DNA of 54,331 bases from UBA3263 sp964586765 (GTDB lineage: Bacteria; Bacteroidota; Bacteroidia; Bacteroidales; Muribaculaceae), in the NCBI GenBank assembly GCA_964586765.1, contig CAZPHN010000015.1:1-54331 (forward strand), written 5' to 3'. The position numbers were made by a program, and so were the translations under genes. Each line of letters starts with the position of its first letter. Position 1 is the stretch's first letter. Below the pieces are notes generated by a model that did not search any database, had not been told where the DNA came from, and was given only the letters and a program-made list of their open reading frames with translations. Positions 18,281 through 27,411 of this stretch are shown piece by piece.

Positions 18281-18304
18281 AGCGGAAACTTTTGCTTATA
18301 TTTG
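18273..18304 (+). promoter_or_regulatory. Promoter for the small lipoprotein gene
   Basis: TATATTTG at 18297-18304 matches the -7 consensus TAnnTTTG exactly. TTTT at 18273-18276, 20 bp upstream, is a weak -33. The expected transcription start is only a few bases before the ATG at 18314, so the mRNA would be nearly leaderless. Confidence 0.5.
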
Positions 18305-18313
18305 CACTCAGGT

Positions 18314-18970
18314 ATGAAAAAACTGATGCTGATTTGCGCGATGGCGTTAGCTTTTGTCGGCTGTACGAACGAAAAAAGCGAAGAACCGGAAGTGTCCTTC
18401 CTTACTCTGGTGACTTATCAGGGTACGGATGAGGCGCAAGGAATCTCCACGTTCACCTTTCAGGCAATCGACGACTCACCGCTGATTACGCTTACAGCCA
18501 CATGGCGACCTTCCACAGAGCTGAAAGACGGCGCGCGCGTCATGCTTGACTACTATGCGGACAATTATCAGGTTTCGGGACCGATTACAGTGCGCCGCGT
18601 TACTCCGGTAATCGGTTCGACCCCGTCGGAAACCGACACGCCGCTCTCAGGCAACATCGGCATCCACCCGGCTACGGTATGGCGTTCCGGACCGTACCTC
18701 AACGCATATATAGAGGCATACGTTACCGGCGACCCCGTCACGGTAAAGTTCGCGCTCGACAAGTCGACGGTCACGGAAGCCGTTCCGGTCTACTATCTTG
18801 CGCTTGACCAGAAAAACTACCGCGAGGTAGAGGCGTATCGCCGCATAGCGAGCCTGTCGTACGACATTTCCGACGTATGGAACCTCCCTACCTGCAAAGG
18901 CATTAAAGTATTTTACCGCGATATGGCGGGTAACATAAAATCATTTGAAAATTTAAAAACAAAAAACTAA
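18314..18970 (+). CDS. Small lipoprotein, NigD-like
   Basis: A 218-aa lipoprotein with signal MKKLMLICAMALAFVGC and a lipobox cysteine at residue 17 followed by TNEKSEEPE. The body is beta-rich and includes GARVMLDYYADNYQVSGPITVRRV and VWRSGPYLNAYIEAYVTG, which recall the NigD-like family common in Bacteroides, though I am not sure of membership. An in-frame TTG at 18302 would add only MHSG and lies within the promoter box, so I chose the ATG. It is separated from DUF3467 by 10 bp. Function unknown. Confidence 0.7.
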   Translation: MKKLMLICAMALAFVGCTNEKSEEPEVSFLTLVTYQGTDEAQGISTFTFQAIDDSPLITLTATWRPSTELKDGARVMLDYYADNYQVSGPITVRRVTPVIGSTPSETDTPLSGNIGIHPATVWRSGPYLNAYIEAYVTGDPVTVKFALDKSTVTEAVPVYYLALDQKNYREVEAYRRIASLSYDISDVWNLPTCKGIKVFYRDMAGNIKSFENLKTKN

Positions 18971-18980
18971 AACAACAGCT

Positions 18981-19301
18981 ATGGCACAGAACAATAACCA
19001 ACAGGAACTTAAAATCGAACTCTCACCCGAAGTGGCTAAAGGCAACTACTGCAACCTTGCAATGATTGCCCACGGTCCAAACGAATTCTTCCTTGACTTC
19101 ATCACCCTCGCGCCCAACATGAACCCCGCGCGCGTTCAGACCCGCGTCATCATGACCCCTGAAAACGCAAAGCAGCTCCTTCATGCCCTTGCCGACAATG
19201 TGAAGAAGTATGAGAGCACCTTCGGCGAAATCGTTCAGCGTCAGCCCCGCAACACCCCGAACCAGAACGGCGGTATCCCCAACCCGTTCATGAACGCCTA
19301 A
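18981..19301 (+). CDS. DUF3467 domain protein
   Basis: A 106-aa cytoplasmic protein matching DUF3467 throughout. It has ELSPEVAKGNYCNLAMIAHGPNEFF in the first half and RVIMTPENAKQLLHALADNVKKYE in the second, then a short disordered tail (NQNGGIPNPFMNA). The function is unknown. In Bacteroides this gene directly follows rpoC. Here it is upstream of cysS and more than 30 kb from the rpoC end at the right of the window. Confidence 0.9.
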   Translation: MAQNNNQQELKIELSPEVAKGNYCNLAMIAHGPNEFFLDFITLAPNMNPARVQTRVIMTPENAKQLLHALADNVKKYESTFGEIVQRQPRNTPNQNGGIPNPFMNA

Positions 19302-19312
19302 TTCCGGCTTTT

Positions 19313-20794
19313 ATGGCTATCAAACCGAACAATCTGACAATTTATAACTCGTTGAGCCGCACCAAGCAGCTTTTCACACCACTCCACCCGGAGCGTGTGG
19401 GAATGTACGTGTGCGGTCCGACGGTTTATGGCGACGGTCATCTTGGTCACGCGCGCCCCGCAATCACCTTCGACGTACTTTTCCGCTACCTTACTTATTT
19501 GGGGTATAAGGTACGCTACGTGCGCAACATTACCGATGTGGGTCATCTTGAGAACGACGCCGATGAAGGCGAGGACAAAATCTCCAAGAAGGCACGCCTC
19601 GAACAGCTGGAGCCGATGGAAGTGGTTCAGCACTACCTCAACCGCTACCATAAGGCTATGGAGCGGCTCAATGTGCTGCCTCCCAGCATCGAGCCTCACG
19701 CCTCGGGTCACATCATAGAGCAGATTGCCTATGTGCAGTCCATTCTCGACGCGGGTTACGCCTACGTTTCCGACGGTTCGGTTTATTTTGACGTTCCCAA
19801 GTTCAACCGTGACCATCCTTACGGCAAACTTTCGGGCAGAAACATTGACGAACTGCTTGCCAACACACGCGAGCTTGACGGACAGAGCGAGAAGCATCAT
19901 CCCGCCGACTTCGCGCTATGGAAGAAAGCCGCACCCGAGCATATAATGCACTGGCCGTCGCCTTGGAGCGAGGGTTTCCCCGGATGGCACCTCGAGTGCT
20001 CCACGATGGGCGAGAAGTATCTGGGCGAGACTTTCGACATTCACGGCGGAGGCATGGACCTGATGTTCCCCCACCATGAGTGTGAAATAGCGCAGAGTGT
20101 GGCACACAACGGACATGACGCCGTGCGCTACTGGATGCACAACAACATGATTACCATCGACGGCAAAAAGATGGGCAAGAGCTACAACAACTTCATTACG
20201 CTCGATGAGTTTTTCGACGGGACACACCCCCTGTTGCAGCAGCCCTATTCGCCCATGGTAATCCGTTTCTTCATCCTGATGGCGCAGTATCGCTCCACCC
20301 TTGATTTCAGCAACGAAGCCCTTCAGGCTGCCGAAAAGGGACTCAAACGCATCCTTGAGGGATGGAAACGCCTTCAGGACATCAAACCAAGCACGGAATC
20401 GACCCTTAACCTTGACGGAATAGAGGCGAAAATGCAGGAAGCGATGGACGATGATCTGAACACCCCGGTGGTAATCGGTCACCTGTTTGACCTCTGCCGC
20501 ATGATTAATCAGGTCAACGACGGCACCGCAAAGGCATCGGAAGCCGACATTGAACTGATGAAGCGTCTGTTCAACGACTATCTGTTCGACATCATGGGCA
20601 TTCTGCCTCCCGACGGCTCGCAAGGCGGCACTAACCTCAAGCCTTACGAAGACGCCGTTGACCTCCTGCTTGAAATCCGCGCCGAAAGCAAGGCGAAAAA
20701 GGATTGGGCTACCAGCGACCTTATCCGCAACCGCCTTGCCGAAATCGGATTCAAGGTCAAGGACACCAAGGACGGTGTGGAGTGGACTCTCTGA
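19313..20794 (+). CDS. cysS: Cysteinyl-tRNA synthetase
   Basis: A 493-aa class I aminoacyl-tRNA synthetase. The HIGH-type signature is PTVYGDGHLGHARP (about 31-44) and the KMSKS-type loop is KKMGKSYNNF. The zinc ligands can be picked out: the cysteine in MYVCGPTVYG, the one in HLECSTMG, and the H/C in PHHECEIAQ. The anticodon-binding DALR-like helical part occupies the last 130 residues. The length is normal. The next gene starts 6 bp after its stop. Confidence 0.97.
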   Translation: MAIKPNNLTIYNSLSRTKQLFTPLHPERVGMYVCGPTVYGDGHLGHARPAITFDVLFRYLTYLGYKVRYVRNITDVGHLENDADEGEDKISKKARLEQLEPMEVVQHYLNRYHKAMERLNVLPPSIEPHASGHIIEQIAYVQSILDAGYAYVSDGSVYFDVPKFNRDHPYGKLSGRNIDELLANTRELDGQSEKHHPADFALWKKAAPEHIMHWPSPWSEGFPGWHLECSTMGEKYLGETFDIHGGGMDLMFPHHECEIAQSVAHNGHDAVRYWMHNNMITIDGKKMGKSYNNFITLDEFFDGTHPLLQQPYSPMVIRFFILMAQYRSTLDFSNEALQAAEKGLKRILEGWKRLQDIKPSTESTLNLDGIEAKMQEAMDDDLNTPVVIGHLFDLCRMINQVNDGTAKASEADIELMKRLFNDYLFDIMGILPPDGSQGGTNLKPYEDAVDLLLEIRAESKAKKDWATSDLIRNRLAEIGFKVKDTKDGVEWTL

Positions 20795-20800
20795 TTTTTC

Positions 20801-22186
20801 ATGACTGTTTCCGAATTTGCGCAGACTATTCTCGAACAGCTCCCATATGAGCCGACCGAGCAACAGGTAGTGACGGCGGCGGCGTTGGCACGCTTTTGTC
20901 GCAGTTCGGCATCACATGACTCCGTTTTTCTTCTCTGCGGTTATGCCGGGACAGGCAAGACCACCCTTGTGAGCGCACTTGTGCGCTCACTTCATTTAGT
21001 CGACATACCGACGGTGCTTCTCGCGCCTACCGGGCGTGCGGCAAAGGTACTTGCAGCCTATGCCGATTATCCCGCCTCGACCATCCACCGCAAAATCTAC
21101 TATCCTCCGGGGCAGGGACGACCCTTTGCCGCCGTAATGGACAATCCCCATAAGGGGACAATCTTCATTGTCGACGAGGCATCGATGATTGGCGCGCGCG
21201 ACGCCGGCTCCGATGTGCTTACCGACCTTATACATTATGTATATTCGGGACACTTCTGCCGCATAATTTTTGTAGGCGATACGGCTCAGCTGCCTCCGGT
21301 GGGATGCACGGATTCACCCGCGCTCAAGCCGGAGGAGCTTCGCGGCTACGGACTCAGGGTGAGCCGCGTGCAGCTGACCCACACCGTGCGTCAGGCAGGC
21401 TCAAGCGGCATCCTTTTCAACGCAACCGCCCAACGGAAACAGATGCTGCTCGACCCCTTGGAGCGACCTTATTTCAACTTCAATTTCGACGATGTCTTTG
21501 CCCTGCCCGGCGAGGAGCTGCAGGACACCATCAGCGAACTGTATGCCTCCGACGGTATTGAGGAAACTGTGTTGATTACGCGCGCAAACTGGCGCGCCAC
21601 GAAGTTTAATCTCGCTATCCGCTCAAAAATTCTTGACCGGGCGGAGGAACTGAGCCGCGACGAGCAACTCCTTGTCGCTAAAAACAACTACCACTGGGCA
21701 TCGAAAATCCGCGAACTTGACTTCATTGCCAATGGCGATACCGCGCGAGTGGTGCGCATTTACGGCACGGAAGAACGCTACGGGTTCCGGTTTGCCGACG
21801 TCAGGCTCGAATTCCCCTACCGCTCGGTAGAGTTAGACTGCAAGATAATTCTCGAGTGTCTGACATCCGACGCGCCCGCTCTAAGCGCGGAGCAGCAACA
21901 GGCTCTGTTTGACGCCGTCTATAACGACCCGTCGCTCTTTCCCGAGTCAACGGCGCGATACGTACGTCTGCGCGCCATGAAAACCAATCCGTACTTTCAG
22001 GCTCTGCAGGTCAAATATGCCTATGCCATCACCTGCCATAAGGCGCAAGGCGGACAGTGGGCAAACGTGATTGCCGACTTGGGCGGAGTGCCGACGGAAG
22101 CCCTGACTACCCTCGACTTTCACCGCTGGCTCTATACCGCCACGACCCGCGCCACGCGCCGGCTGTTCTATCTCAACCCTATGTAA
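20801..22186 (+). CDS. RecD-like AAA family DNA helicase
   Basis: A 461-aa superfamily 1B helicase. Walker A is CGYAGTGKTTLV (about 46-57), Walker B is IFIVDEASMIG, and a Q-containing motif III is IFVGDTAQLPPVG. The C-terminal UvrD_C_2-like module has ITCHKAQGGQWANVI and ends with WLYTATTRATRRL. These are the motifs of the RecD2/Dda type, but the long N-terminal region of RecD2 is absent, as in other compact Bacteroidetes members. It probably acts 5' to 3' in repair or replication restart. It is 6 bp after cysS. Confidence 0.88.
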   Translation: MTVSEFAQTILEQLPYEPTEQQVVTAAALARFCRSSASHDSVFLLCGYAGTGKTTLVSALVRSLHLVDIPTVLLAPTGRAAKVLAAYADYPASTIHRKIYYPPGQGRPFAAVMDNPHKGTIFIVDEASMIGARDAGSDVLTDLIHYVYSGHFCRIIFVGDTAQLPPVGCTDSPALKPEELRGYGLRVSRVQLTHTVRQAGSSGILFNATAQRKQMLLDPLERPYFNFNFDDVFALPGEELQDTISELYASDGIEETVLITRANWRATKFNLAIRSKILDRAEELSRDEQLLVAKNNYHWASKIRELDFIANGDTARVVRIYGTEERYGFRFADVRLEFPYRSVELDCKIILECLTSDAPALSAEQQQALFDAVYNDPSLFPESTARYVRLRAMKTNPYFQALQVKYAYAITCHKAQGGQWANVIADLGGVPTEALTTLDFHRWLYTATTRATRRLFYLNPM

Positions 22187-22213
22187 CCAAAATCATATCC
22201 AATCAATCGAAAA

Positions 22214-22987
22214 ATGGAAACTTTCGCTCTATTTCAGCCGGAAAACTTCCGGATTTTTCTCTGGGTGATGACGGCAACCGCCGTTGTAGTGTTCATTGCC
22301 CTGAATTTTGTCGAAGCCGGTTATGGCGTCGCCTATACCAGAAAATGGGGTCCGACAATCAACAATCGCCTCGGATGGGTGCTGATGGAGGCTCCGGTGT
22401 TCATCGTGATGTGCATTCTCTGGCTATGCTCATCGCGCCGGTTCGAAACGGCTCCGCTGGTAATGTTCTGCATTTTTCAGCTTCATTATTTCCAACGCTC
22501 GTTTGTTTTCCCCCTGCTGATTAAGACCAAGGGAAAAATGCCGCTATCGGTGATGCTCATGGGCATTACGTTCAATACGCTCAACGCGCTGATGCAGGGC
22601 GGATGGATTTTCTATGTGTCGTCGCCCGACCGCTACCCGGCGTCATGGCTCGGGAGCTGGCAGTTCATCGTAGGCACACTCATTTTCCTCTGGGGAATGT
22701 TCACGAACATCCAGAGTGACAGCATTATCCGCTCCCTGCGCAAACCGGGCGACACGCGCCATTATCTTCCCAAGGGCGGAATGTTCCGCTACGTTACCTC
22801 CGCAAACTATCTCGGAGAGTTCATGGAGTGGGTAGGTTTCGCCATACTTACATGGTCATGGGCAGGCGCAGTGTTTGCCCTCTGGACTTTCGCCAACTTG
22901 GCTCCCCGCGCACGCAAAATCAACGGACGCTATCAGCGCGAGTTCGGTCCGCTGTCCCAGAAATCGATTATACCGTTTATTTATTAA
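22214..22987 (+). CDS. Steroid 5-alpha-reductase family membrane protein
   Basis: A 257-aa membrane protein with about six hydrophobic segments. The C-terminal half matches the 3-oxo-5-alpha-steroid 4-dehydrogenase/DUF1295 fold: LPKGGMFRYVTSANYLGEFMEWVGFAILTWS followed by the basic NLAPRARKINGRYQREFG and FIPFIY at the end. Family members use NADPH to reduce a C=C bond in steroids or long-chain enoyl substrates. The substrate here is unknown; a host steroid or a membrane lipid are both possible. The thioredoxin gene follows after 11 bp. Confidence 0.82.
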   Translation: METFALFQPENFRIFLWVMTATAVVVFIALNFVEAGYGVAYTRKWGPTINNRLGWVLMEAPVFIVMCILWLCSSRRFETAPLVMFCIFQLHYFQRSFVFPLLIKTKGKMPLSVMLMGITFNTLNALMQGGWIFYVSSPDRYPASWLGSWQFIVGTLIFLWGMFTNIQSDSIIRSLRKPGDTRHYLPKGGMFRYVTSANYLGEFMEWVGFAILTWSWAGAVFALWTFANLAPRARKINGRYQREFGPLSQKSIIPFIY

Positions 22988-22998
22988 TACCAACCAAC

Positions 22999-23481
22999 AT
23001 GAAAAAAATTATGCTTGCGGTCCTGATGACCGTAATATCCACGCTCGGCATCAACGCCCAGCAAGTTCGTAAAGCTCCCGTGTTCGCGCTGCCCGATGCC
23101 TCCGGCAAGATGGTCAGCATCAGCGACTTCAAGGGCAAATGGGTAGTTCTTGACTTCTGGGGCTCATGGTGCGGATGGTGCATCAAAGGATTTCCCCAGA
23201 TGAAAGAAAACCGCGACGCTCTGGGCGATAAGGTTGAGTTTGTAGGAGTAGCCATAGGCGATTCCAAAGAAAAATGGCTCGACGCAATCAAAAAATACGG
23301 ACTCACATGGACAAACCTATGGGAGGACCCCGACACAGACCGCAGTAAGTCCGTAGCAACCCTTTACGGCGTCAAAGGCTTCCCCACCAAGCTGATAATC
23401 AACCCCGACGGCTATATTGTCAACACTACCGTCGGCGAGGACCCCGAATTTTACTCTATTCTTTCCGCGCTGGTCAAATAA
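22999..23481 (+). CDS. TlpA-like periplasmic thioredoxin
   Basis: A 160-aa exported protein with a signal peptide (MKKIMLAVLMTVISTLGINA) and a thioredoxin fold of the TlpA/AhpC-TSA type. The redox motif is CGWC in WGSWCGWCIKGFPQMKENR, and the cis-proline is in VKGFPTKLIINPDG. A longer reading frame starts at 22828, but the extra part is out-of-frame overlap with the reductase gene and hides the signal peptide, so I chose the ATG at 22999. It is likely a thiol-disulfide reductase in the periplasm. Confidence 0.92.
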   Translation: MKKIMLAVLMTVISTLGINAQQVRKAPVFALPDASGKMVSISDFKGKWVVLDFWGSWCGWCIKGFPQMKENRDALGDKVEFVGVAIGDSKEKWLDAIKKYGLTWTNLWEDPDTDRSKSVATLYGVKGFPTKLIINPDGYIVNTTVGEDPEFYSILSALVK

Positions 23482-23503
23482 GCTCTATTTGATAAAAAAT
23501 GCG

Positions 23504-23511
23504 TAAATTTG
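23504..23511 (+). promoter_or_regulatory. -7 box for purB
   Basis: TAAATTTG is an exact -7 consensus, 27 nt before the purB ATG. No good -33 TTTG lies at 19-21 bp; the nearest (23488-23491) is only 12 bp away. Weak evidence for a promoter. Confidence 0.4.
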
Positions 23512-23538
23512 CATCAAATTAATTCATCATTTTTTCTT

Positions 23539-24882
23539 ATGGAATTGACCGAACTTACCGCAATTTCACCTATTGACGGTCGTTATCGCTCAAAATGTGA
23601 GCGTCTTGACGAGTTTTTCTCGGAGTATGCACTTATTCGTTATCGCGTACGCGTAGAAGTTGAGTATTTTATCGCCCTGTGTGAAATTCCGCTTCCTCAG
23701 CTCGCCGACGTGCCCGCATCGGTTTTCCCGCTGCTGCGTGCAATTTACGAGAACTTCACCGTAGCTGATGCAGCGCGCATCAAGGAGATTGAACGCACCA
23801 CTAACCATGACGTCAAAGCCGTTGAATACTTCCTCAAGGAGAAATTTGCCGTTCTGGAGCTTGACAAGTGGAAAGAATTCATCCACTTCGGACTGACCAG
23901 TCAGGATATCAACAACACGGCGGTGCCCATGAGCATCTGCGACGCCATAGTAGAGGTTTACGCTCCCGCCATCGACGCGCTCATAGAGCAGCTCGAAGAC
24001 CTCGCCGCCCAGTGGCGCGACATTTCCCTGCTTGCCCACACCCACGGTCAGCCCGCCAGCCCCACCCGTCTTGGCAAGGAAATCATGGTCTACGTAAGCC
24101 GCCTGCAGACTCAGTTAGCTCTGCTCAAAACCACACCCATCAGCGGCAAATTCGGCGGTGCAACCGGCAATTTCAACGCCCATAACGTTGCCTATCCCCA
24201 GATAGACTGGAACGCCTTTGCCCAGAACTTCCTCCGCGAGAAACTCGGACTGGTGCGCGAATATCCCACCACTCAGATTTCCCACTACGACAACCTCGCC
24301 GCCCTTTTTGATGCCCTTCGCCGCGTCAACACCATTCTGATGGACCTTGACCGCGATATGTGGATGTACATTTCAATGAACTACTTCAAGCAGCGCATCA
24401 AGGCTGGCGAAGTAGGCTCATCCGCCATGCCCCATAAGGTCAACCCCATTGACTTTGAGAACTCCGAGGGCAACATTGGTATGGCTAACGCCCTGTTTGC
24501 CCATCTGGCACAGAAACTTCCCGTAAGCCGCCTTCAGCGCGACCTTACGGACTCGACGGTTCTGCGCAACGTCGGTGTGCCTTTAGGTCATACCCTCATT
24601 GCCATCGCCTCAACCGCCAAGGGACTCGGCAAACTGCTCCTCAACGAGTCAGCCATCGCCACTGACCTTGACGCCAACTATGCCGTAGTAGCCGAGGGTA
24701 TCCAGACCATTCTGCGTCGCGAAGGTTATCCTAACCCTTACGAAACACTCAAGGCACTGACCCGCGTCAACACAGCCATTACCCCGCAGATTGTCAACGA
24801 GTTTATCGATACCCTCGAAGTCAGCGACGAAGTTAAGGCAGAACTCCGCGCCATCACTCCGTCAACTTATGTGGGCCGCTAA
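23539..24882 (+). CDS. purB: Adenylosuccinate lyase
   Basis: A 447-aa member of the fumarase/aspartase superfamily. It acts twice in purine synthesis (SAICAR to AICAR, and adenylosuccinate to AMP), releasing fumarate. The N-terminus ELTAISPIDGRYR, the HTHGQPASPTRLGKE loop and the signature SSAMPHKVNPIDFENSEGN are all present. A TTG at 23509 would add ten residues without family support, so the ATG at 23539 is preferred. The fumarate it releases feeds toward malate, the substrate of the next enzyme, but that link is general metabolism rather than evidence of an operon. Confidence 0.96.
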   Translation: MELTELTAISPIDGRYRSKCERLDEFFSEYALIRYRVRVEVEYFIALCEIPLPQLADVPASVFPLLRAIYENFTVADAARIKEIERTTNHDVKAVEYFLKEKFAVLELDKWKEFIHFGLTSQDINNTAVPMSICDAIVEVYAPAIDALIEQLEDLAAQWRDISLLAHTHGQPASPTRLGKEIMVYVSRLQTQLALLKTTPISGKFGGATGNFNAHNVAYPQIDWNAFAQNFLREKLGLVREYPTTQISHYDNLAALFDALRRVNTILMDLDRDMWMYISMNYFKQRIKAGEVGSSAMPHKVNPIDFENSEGNIGMANALFAHLAQKLPVSRLQRDLTDSTVLRNVGVPLGHTLIAIASTAKGLGKLLLNESAIATDLDANYAVVAEGIQTILRREGYPNPYETLKALTRVNTAITPQIVNEFIDTLEVSDEVKAELRAITPSTYVGR

Positions 24883-24905
24883 TTGTTTAGATAGGTAAAC
24901 AGAAA

Positions 24906-24944
24906 GTCTTTGAGGTCCTTAATGTCATTAAGGACCTCAAAGAC
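24906..24944. repeat. Perfect 39-nt palindrome between purB and maeB
   Basis: Two 19-nt arms (24906-24924 and 24926-24944) are exact reverse complements around a single T at 24925. The arm begins GTCTTTGAGG. No T-run follows, so it is not a classical terminator. As DNA it could extrude a cruciform; as RNA it would be a very stable hairpin at the end of purB. Confidence 0.85.
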
Positions 24945-24949
24945 CCCCA

Positions 24950-24990
24950 TAAACCCTAAACCATAAACTCTAAACACTAAACCATAAACC
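24950..24990 (+). repeat. Period-7 array (TAAACNN) upstream of maeB
   Basis: Six consecutive heptads in perfect register: TAAACCC, TAAACCA, TAAACTC, TAAACAC, TAAACCA, then TAAACC. The array ends 3 nt before the maeB ATG, so it forms the whole ribosome-binding region. Confidence 0.85.
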
Positions 24991-24993
24991 TCA

Positions 24994-27267
24994 ATGGCTA
25001 AGATTACTAAAGAAGACGCACTCAACTATCACCGCTATCCCCGCCCCGGCAAAATCGAGGTGGAACCGACCAAACCGTACTCATCCCAGACCGACCTTGC
25101 GCTGGCATACTCGCCCGGTGTGGCATATCCATGCAAGGAAATCGAGGCACATCCGTCTGACATTTACGAATATACCAACAAGGGCAATCTCGTTGCCGTA
25201 ATCTCAAACGGCACCGCAGTGCTCGGACTCGGCGACATCGGTCCCGAGGCAGGCAAACCCGTAATGGAAGGCAAGGCTCTGCTGTTTAAGATTTTTGCCG
25301 GTCTGGACTGTTTTGATATCGAGGTCAACGAGAAAGACCCTGACCGGTTTGTCGAAGTGGTCAAAGCCATTGCACCTACCTTTGGCGGAATTAACCTTGA
25401 GGACATCAAGGCTCCGGAGTGTTTCGAGATAGAACGCCGGCTCAAAGAGGAATGTAATATCCCCGTGATGCACGACGACCAACACGGAACCGCCATCATA
25501 TCTGCCGCCGGACTGCTCAACGCCCTTGAGCTTCAGGACAAGGAGATAGGCGATATCCGCTTGGTTGTCAACGGTGCCGGCGCGGCAGCCGTCAGCTGCA
25601 CCCGCCTCTACGTGGCTCTCGGCGTGAAGCCTGAAAACGTGGTTATGTGTGACAGCAAGGGCGTTATCCGCGCCGACCGTGCCGGACTTTCAAGCCAGAA
25701 AAAGGAATTTGCCACCACCCGCGACCTCCATACCCTTGCCGACGCCATGGTCGATGCCGACGTGTTCCTCGGACTGTCGGTGAAGGACGTAGTGACCCCT
25801 GAGATGGTTAAATCCATGGCTCCGCGCCCCATTGTGTTCGCGCTTGCCAACCCTGACCCCGAAATTGCCTATGAGGTAGCCATAAAGACCCGTCCCGACC
25901 TCATTTTTGCCACCGGACGCTCCGATTATCCTAACCAGATTAACAACGTGCTCGGATTTCCCTACATTTTCCGCGGAGCCCTTGACTCCGGCGCGACGGA
26001 AATCAACGAGGCGATGAAACTCGGTGCGGTACGCGCCATTGCCCGCCTTGCCAAGGAGCCGGTTCCGTCTGTGGTAAACGCCGCTTATGAGATTGGCAAA
26101 CTTGAGTTCGGCAAGGACTACATCCTGCCGAAACCGCTCGACCCGCGACTGCTGACAACGGTTTCGCCCGCGGTGGCGCGCGCCGCTGCCGAAAGCGGTG
26201 TTGCCCGCCGTCCTATCACGGACTGGGCTGACTATGAGGAGCGTCTGCGCCGACTCATGGGCTATGACAACAAGATGGTGCGCCGGATTCATGATGAAGC
26301 CAAGGCTGCCGGCTGTAAGCGTGTAGCCTTCGGCGAGGGCAATACTGACAATGTAATCCGCGCCGCTCAGGCTGCCCTCAACGAGGGTATCTGTCGCCCA
26401 GTGTTGCTCGGCAATGAGGAGATGATTGCCAAGCGCGCCAAACGCCTCGGCGTCAGCCTTGAAGGCATTGAAATTGTCAATCCGCGCCACGACCGCGAGG
26501 CAGGCCGTCGCGAACGTTATGCCGACGCCCTTACGCGCAAGCTCCAGCGTCGCGGCATGACCCGCTCCATCGCATTGGAAAAGATGATGGACCGCGACTA
26601 TTTCGGCATGATGATGCTCGAAAGCGGAGATGCCGACGCCTTTATCTCCGGAATTTACTCCGGCGGCGAGACAAAGTCTGAAATAGCCAAGGATGTCATT
26701 GGCGTACGCGAGCCATACCACACTTTTGCCACCATGCACATTGTCAACACCAAGCGCGGCACTTTCTTCCTTGCCGATACGGCAATCAACACCCGCATGG
26801 ATGAAGAAACGCTCTATGACATTACCCGCCTTGCGCGCCACTCGGTTGAATACTTTGCCCATAACCCGGTTATGGCTATGGTAAGCTACTCTAATTTCGG
26901 CTCGAGCCGCGAAGAGGAAGGCGACATGATTGCCCGAGTGGTTGACCGCGTGCAGCGCGAATATCCCGAGCTTGCCATTGACGGCGAAATGCAGATTCAC
27001 AACGCGCTCAATCGCTCCCTGCGCGATGCCAACTACCCCTTCTCGCGGCTTAACGGGCGCGACGTCAACACTCTTATTTTCCCGAACCTGAGTGCTGCCA
27101 ACACCGCCTACCGCCTTCTGCTCGAAATGGGCATAGGCGACGCCATCGGTCCGATTCAGATTGGTTTGAAAAAACCGGTCCACTTTGTCAACGTCGACAC
27201 CCCTGTGCGCGACATTGTCAACCTGACCGCCATCGCCGCCCTCGACGCCCATATCGCCACCCTTTGA
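24994..27267 (+). CDS. maeB: NADP-dependent malic enzyme with C-terminal phosphotransacetylase domain
   Basis: A 757-aa fusion. The N-terminal malic domain starts with KPYSSQTDLALAYSPGVAYPC and includes the metal-binding VMHDDQHGTAII. The NAD(P)-binding domain runs to about 400 (VVNGAGAAAVSCTRL and ALANPDPEI). The rest (about 425-757) is a phosphotransacetylase-like domain (RVAFGEGNTDNVIRAAQAA, then the C-terminal ANTAYRLLLEMGIGDAIGPI). It decarboxylates malate to pyruvate with NADPH formation. In other species the PTA part is regulatory, responding to acetyl-CoA. The length agrees with the MaeB family. Confidence 0.96.
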   Translation: MAKITKEDALNYHRYPRPGKIEVEPTKPYSSQTDLALAYSPGVAYPCKEIEAHPSDIYEYTNKGNLVAVISNGTAVLGLGDIGPEAGKPVMEGKALLFKIFAGLDCFDIEVNEKDPDRFVEVVKAIAPTFGGINLEDIKAPECFEIERRLKEECNIPVMHDDQHGTAIISAAGLLNALELQDKEIGDIRLVVNGAGAAAVSCTRLYVALGVKPENVVMCDSKGVIRADRAGLSSQKKEFATTRDLHTLADAMVDADVFLGLSVKDVVTPEMVKSMAPRPIVFALANPDPEIAYEVAIKTRPDLIFATGRSDYPNQINNVLGFPYIFRGALDSGATEINEAMKLGAVRAIARLAKEPVPSVVNAAYEIGKLEFGKDYILPKPLDPRLLTTVSPAVARAAAESGVARRPITDWADYEERLRRLMGYDNKMVRRIHDEAKAAGCKRVAFGEGNTDNVIRAAQAALNEGICRPVLLGNEEMIAKRAKRLGVSLEGIEIVNPRHDREAGRRERYADALTRKLQRRGMTRSIALEKMMDRDYFGMMMLESGDADAFISGIYSGGETKSEIAKDVIGVREPYHTFATMHIVNTKRGTFFLADTAINTRMDEETLYDITRLARHSVEYFAHNPVMAMVSYSNFGSSREEEGDMIARVVDRVQREYPELAIDGEMQIHNALNRSLRDANYPFSRLNGRDVNTLIFPNLSAANTAYRLLLEMGIGDAIGPIQIGLKKPVHFVNVDTPVRDIVNLTAIAALDAHIATL

Positions 27268-27274
27268 CCGCCAC

Positions 27275-27342
27275 GAGGATGCACCATGGTGCATCCCTAC
27301 GGTTTTGACGCGACCTGTAGGGATGCATCCTGATGCATCCTC
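27275..27342. repeat. REP-like paired hairpins after maeB
   Basis: Two GC-rich hairpins in inverted arrangement. The first (27277-27296) is a perfect 20-nt palindrome, GGATGCACCATGGTGCATCC. The second (27321-27340) is a 9-bp stem around CT. The outer flanks GAGGATGCA and TGCATCCTC pair across the element, as do CCCTAC (27295-27300) and GTAGGG (27317-27322). No coding potential. It separates maeB from the secreted-protein island. Confidence 0.75.
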
Positions 27343-27376
27343 CGCGCGTGTCGCACCAAGATTTTGTATAAAAAAT

Positions 27377-27408
27377 TTTGACAGATATGGGAAATTTTAT
27401 TACATTTG
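27377..27408 (+). promoter_or_regulatory. Consensus Bacteroidetes promoter
   Basis: TTTG at 27377-27380, exactly 20 bp, then TACATTTG at 27401-27408: a perfect match to both elements. Transcription should start near 27412. That leaves a leader of about 240 nt before the large secreted-protein gene. Confidence 0.8.
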
Positions 27409-27411
27409 CAG

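Noticed and set aside
22828..22998. 57-codon extension upstream of the thioredoxin gene
   Set aside because: It overlaps the reductase gene in another frame and would bury the signal peptide; the ATG at 22999 is the natural start.
24950..24990. TAAACCC-like heptads as a true telomere repeat
   Set aside because: Only six degenerate units lie inside a chromosome between two housekeeping genes; resemblance to plant-type telomere repeats is coincidental.
25690..27294. 534-codon open frame on the minus strand opposite maeB
   Set aside because: It mirrors the codon structure of maeB, has no recognisable domain, and maeB is certain. The same applies to long antisense frames opposite cysS (19916-20863) and the NahK-like gene (39762-40844).
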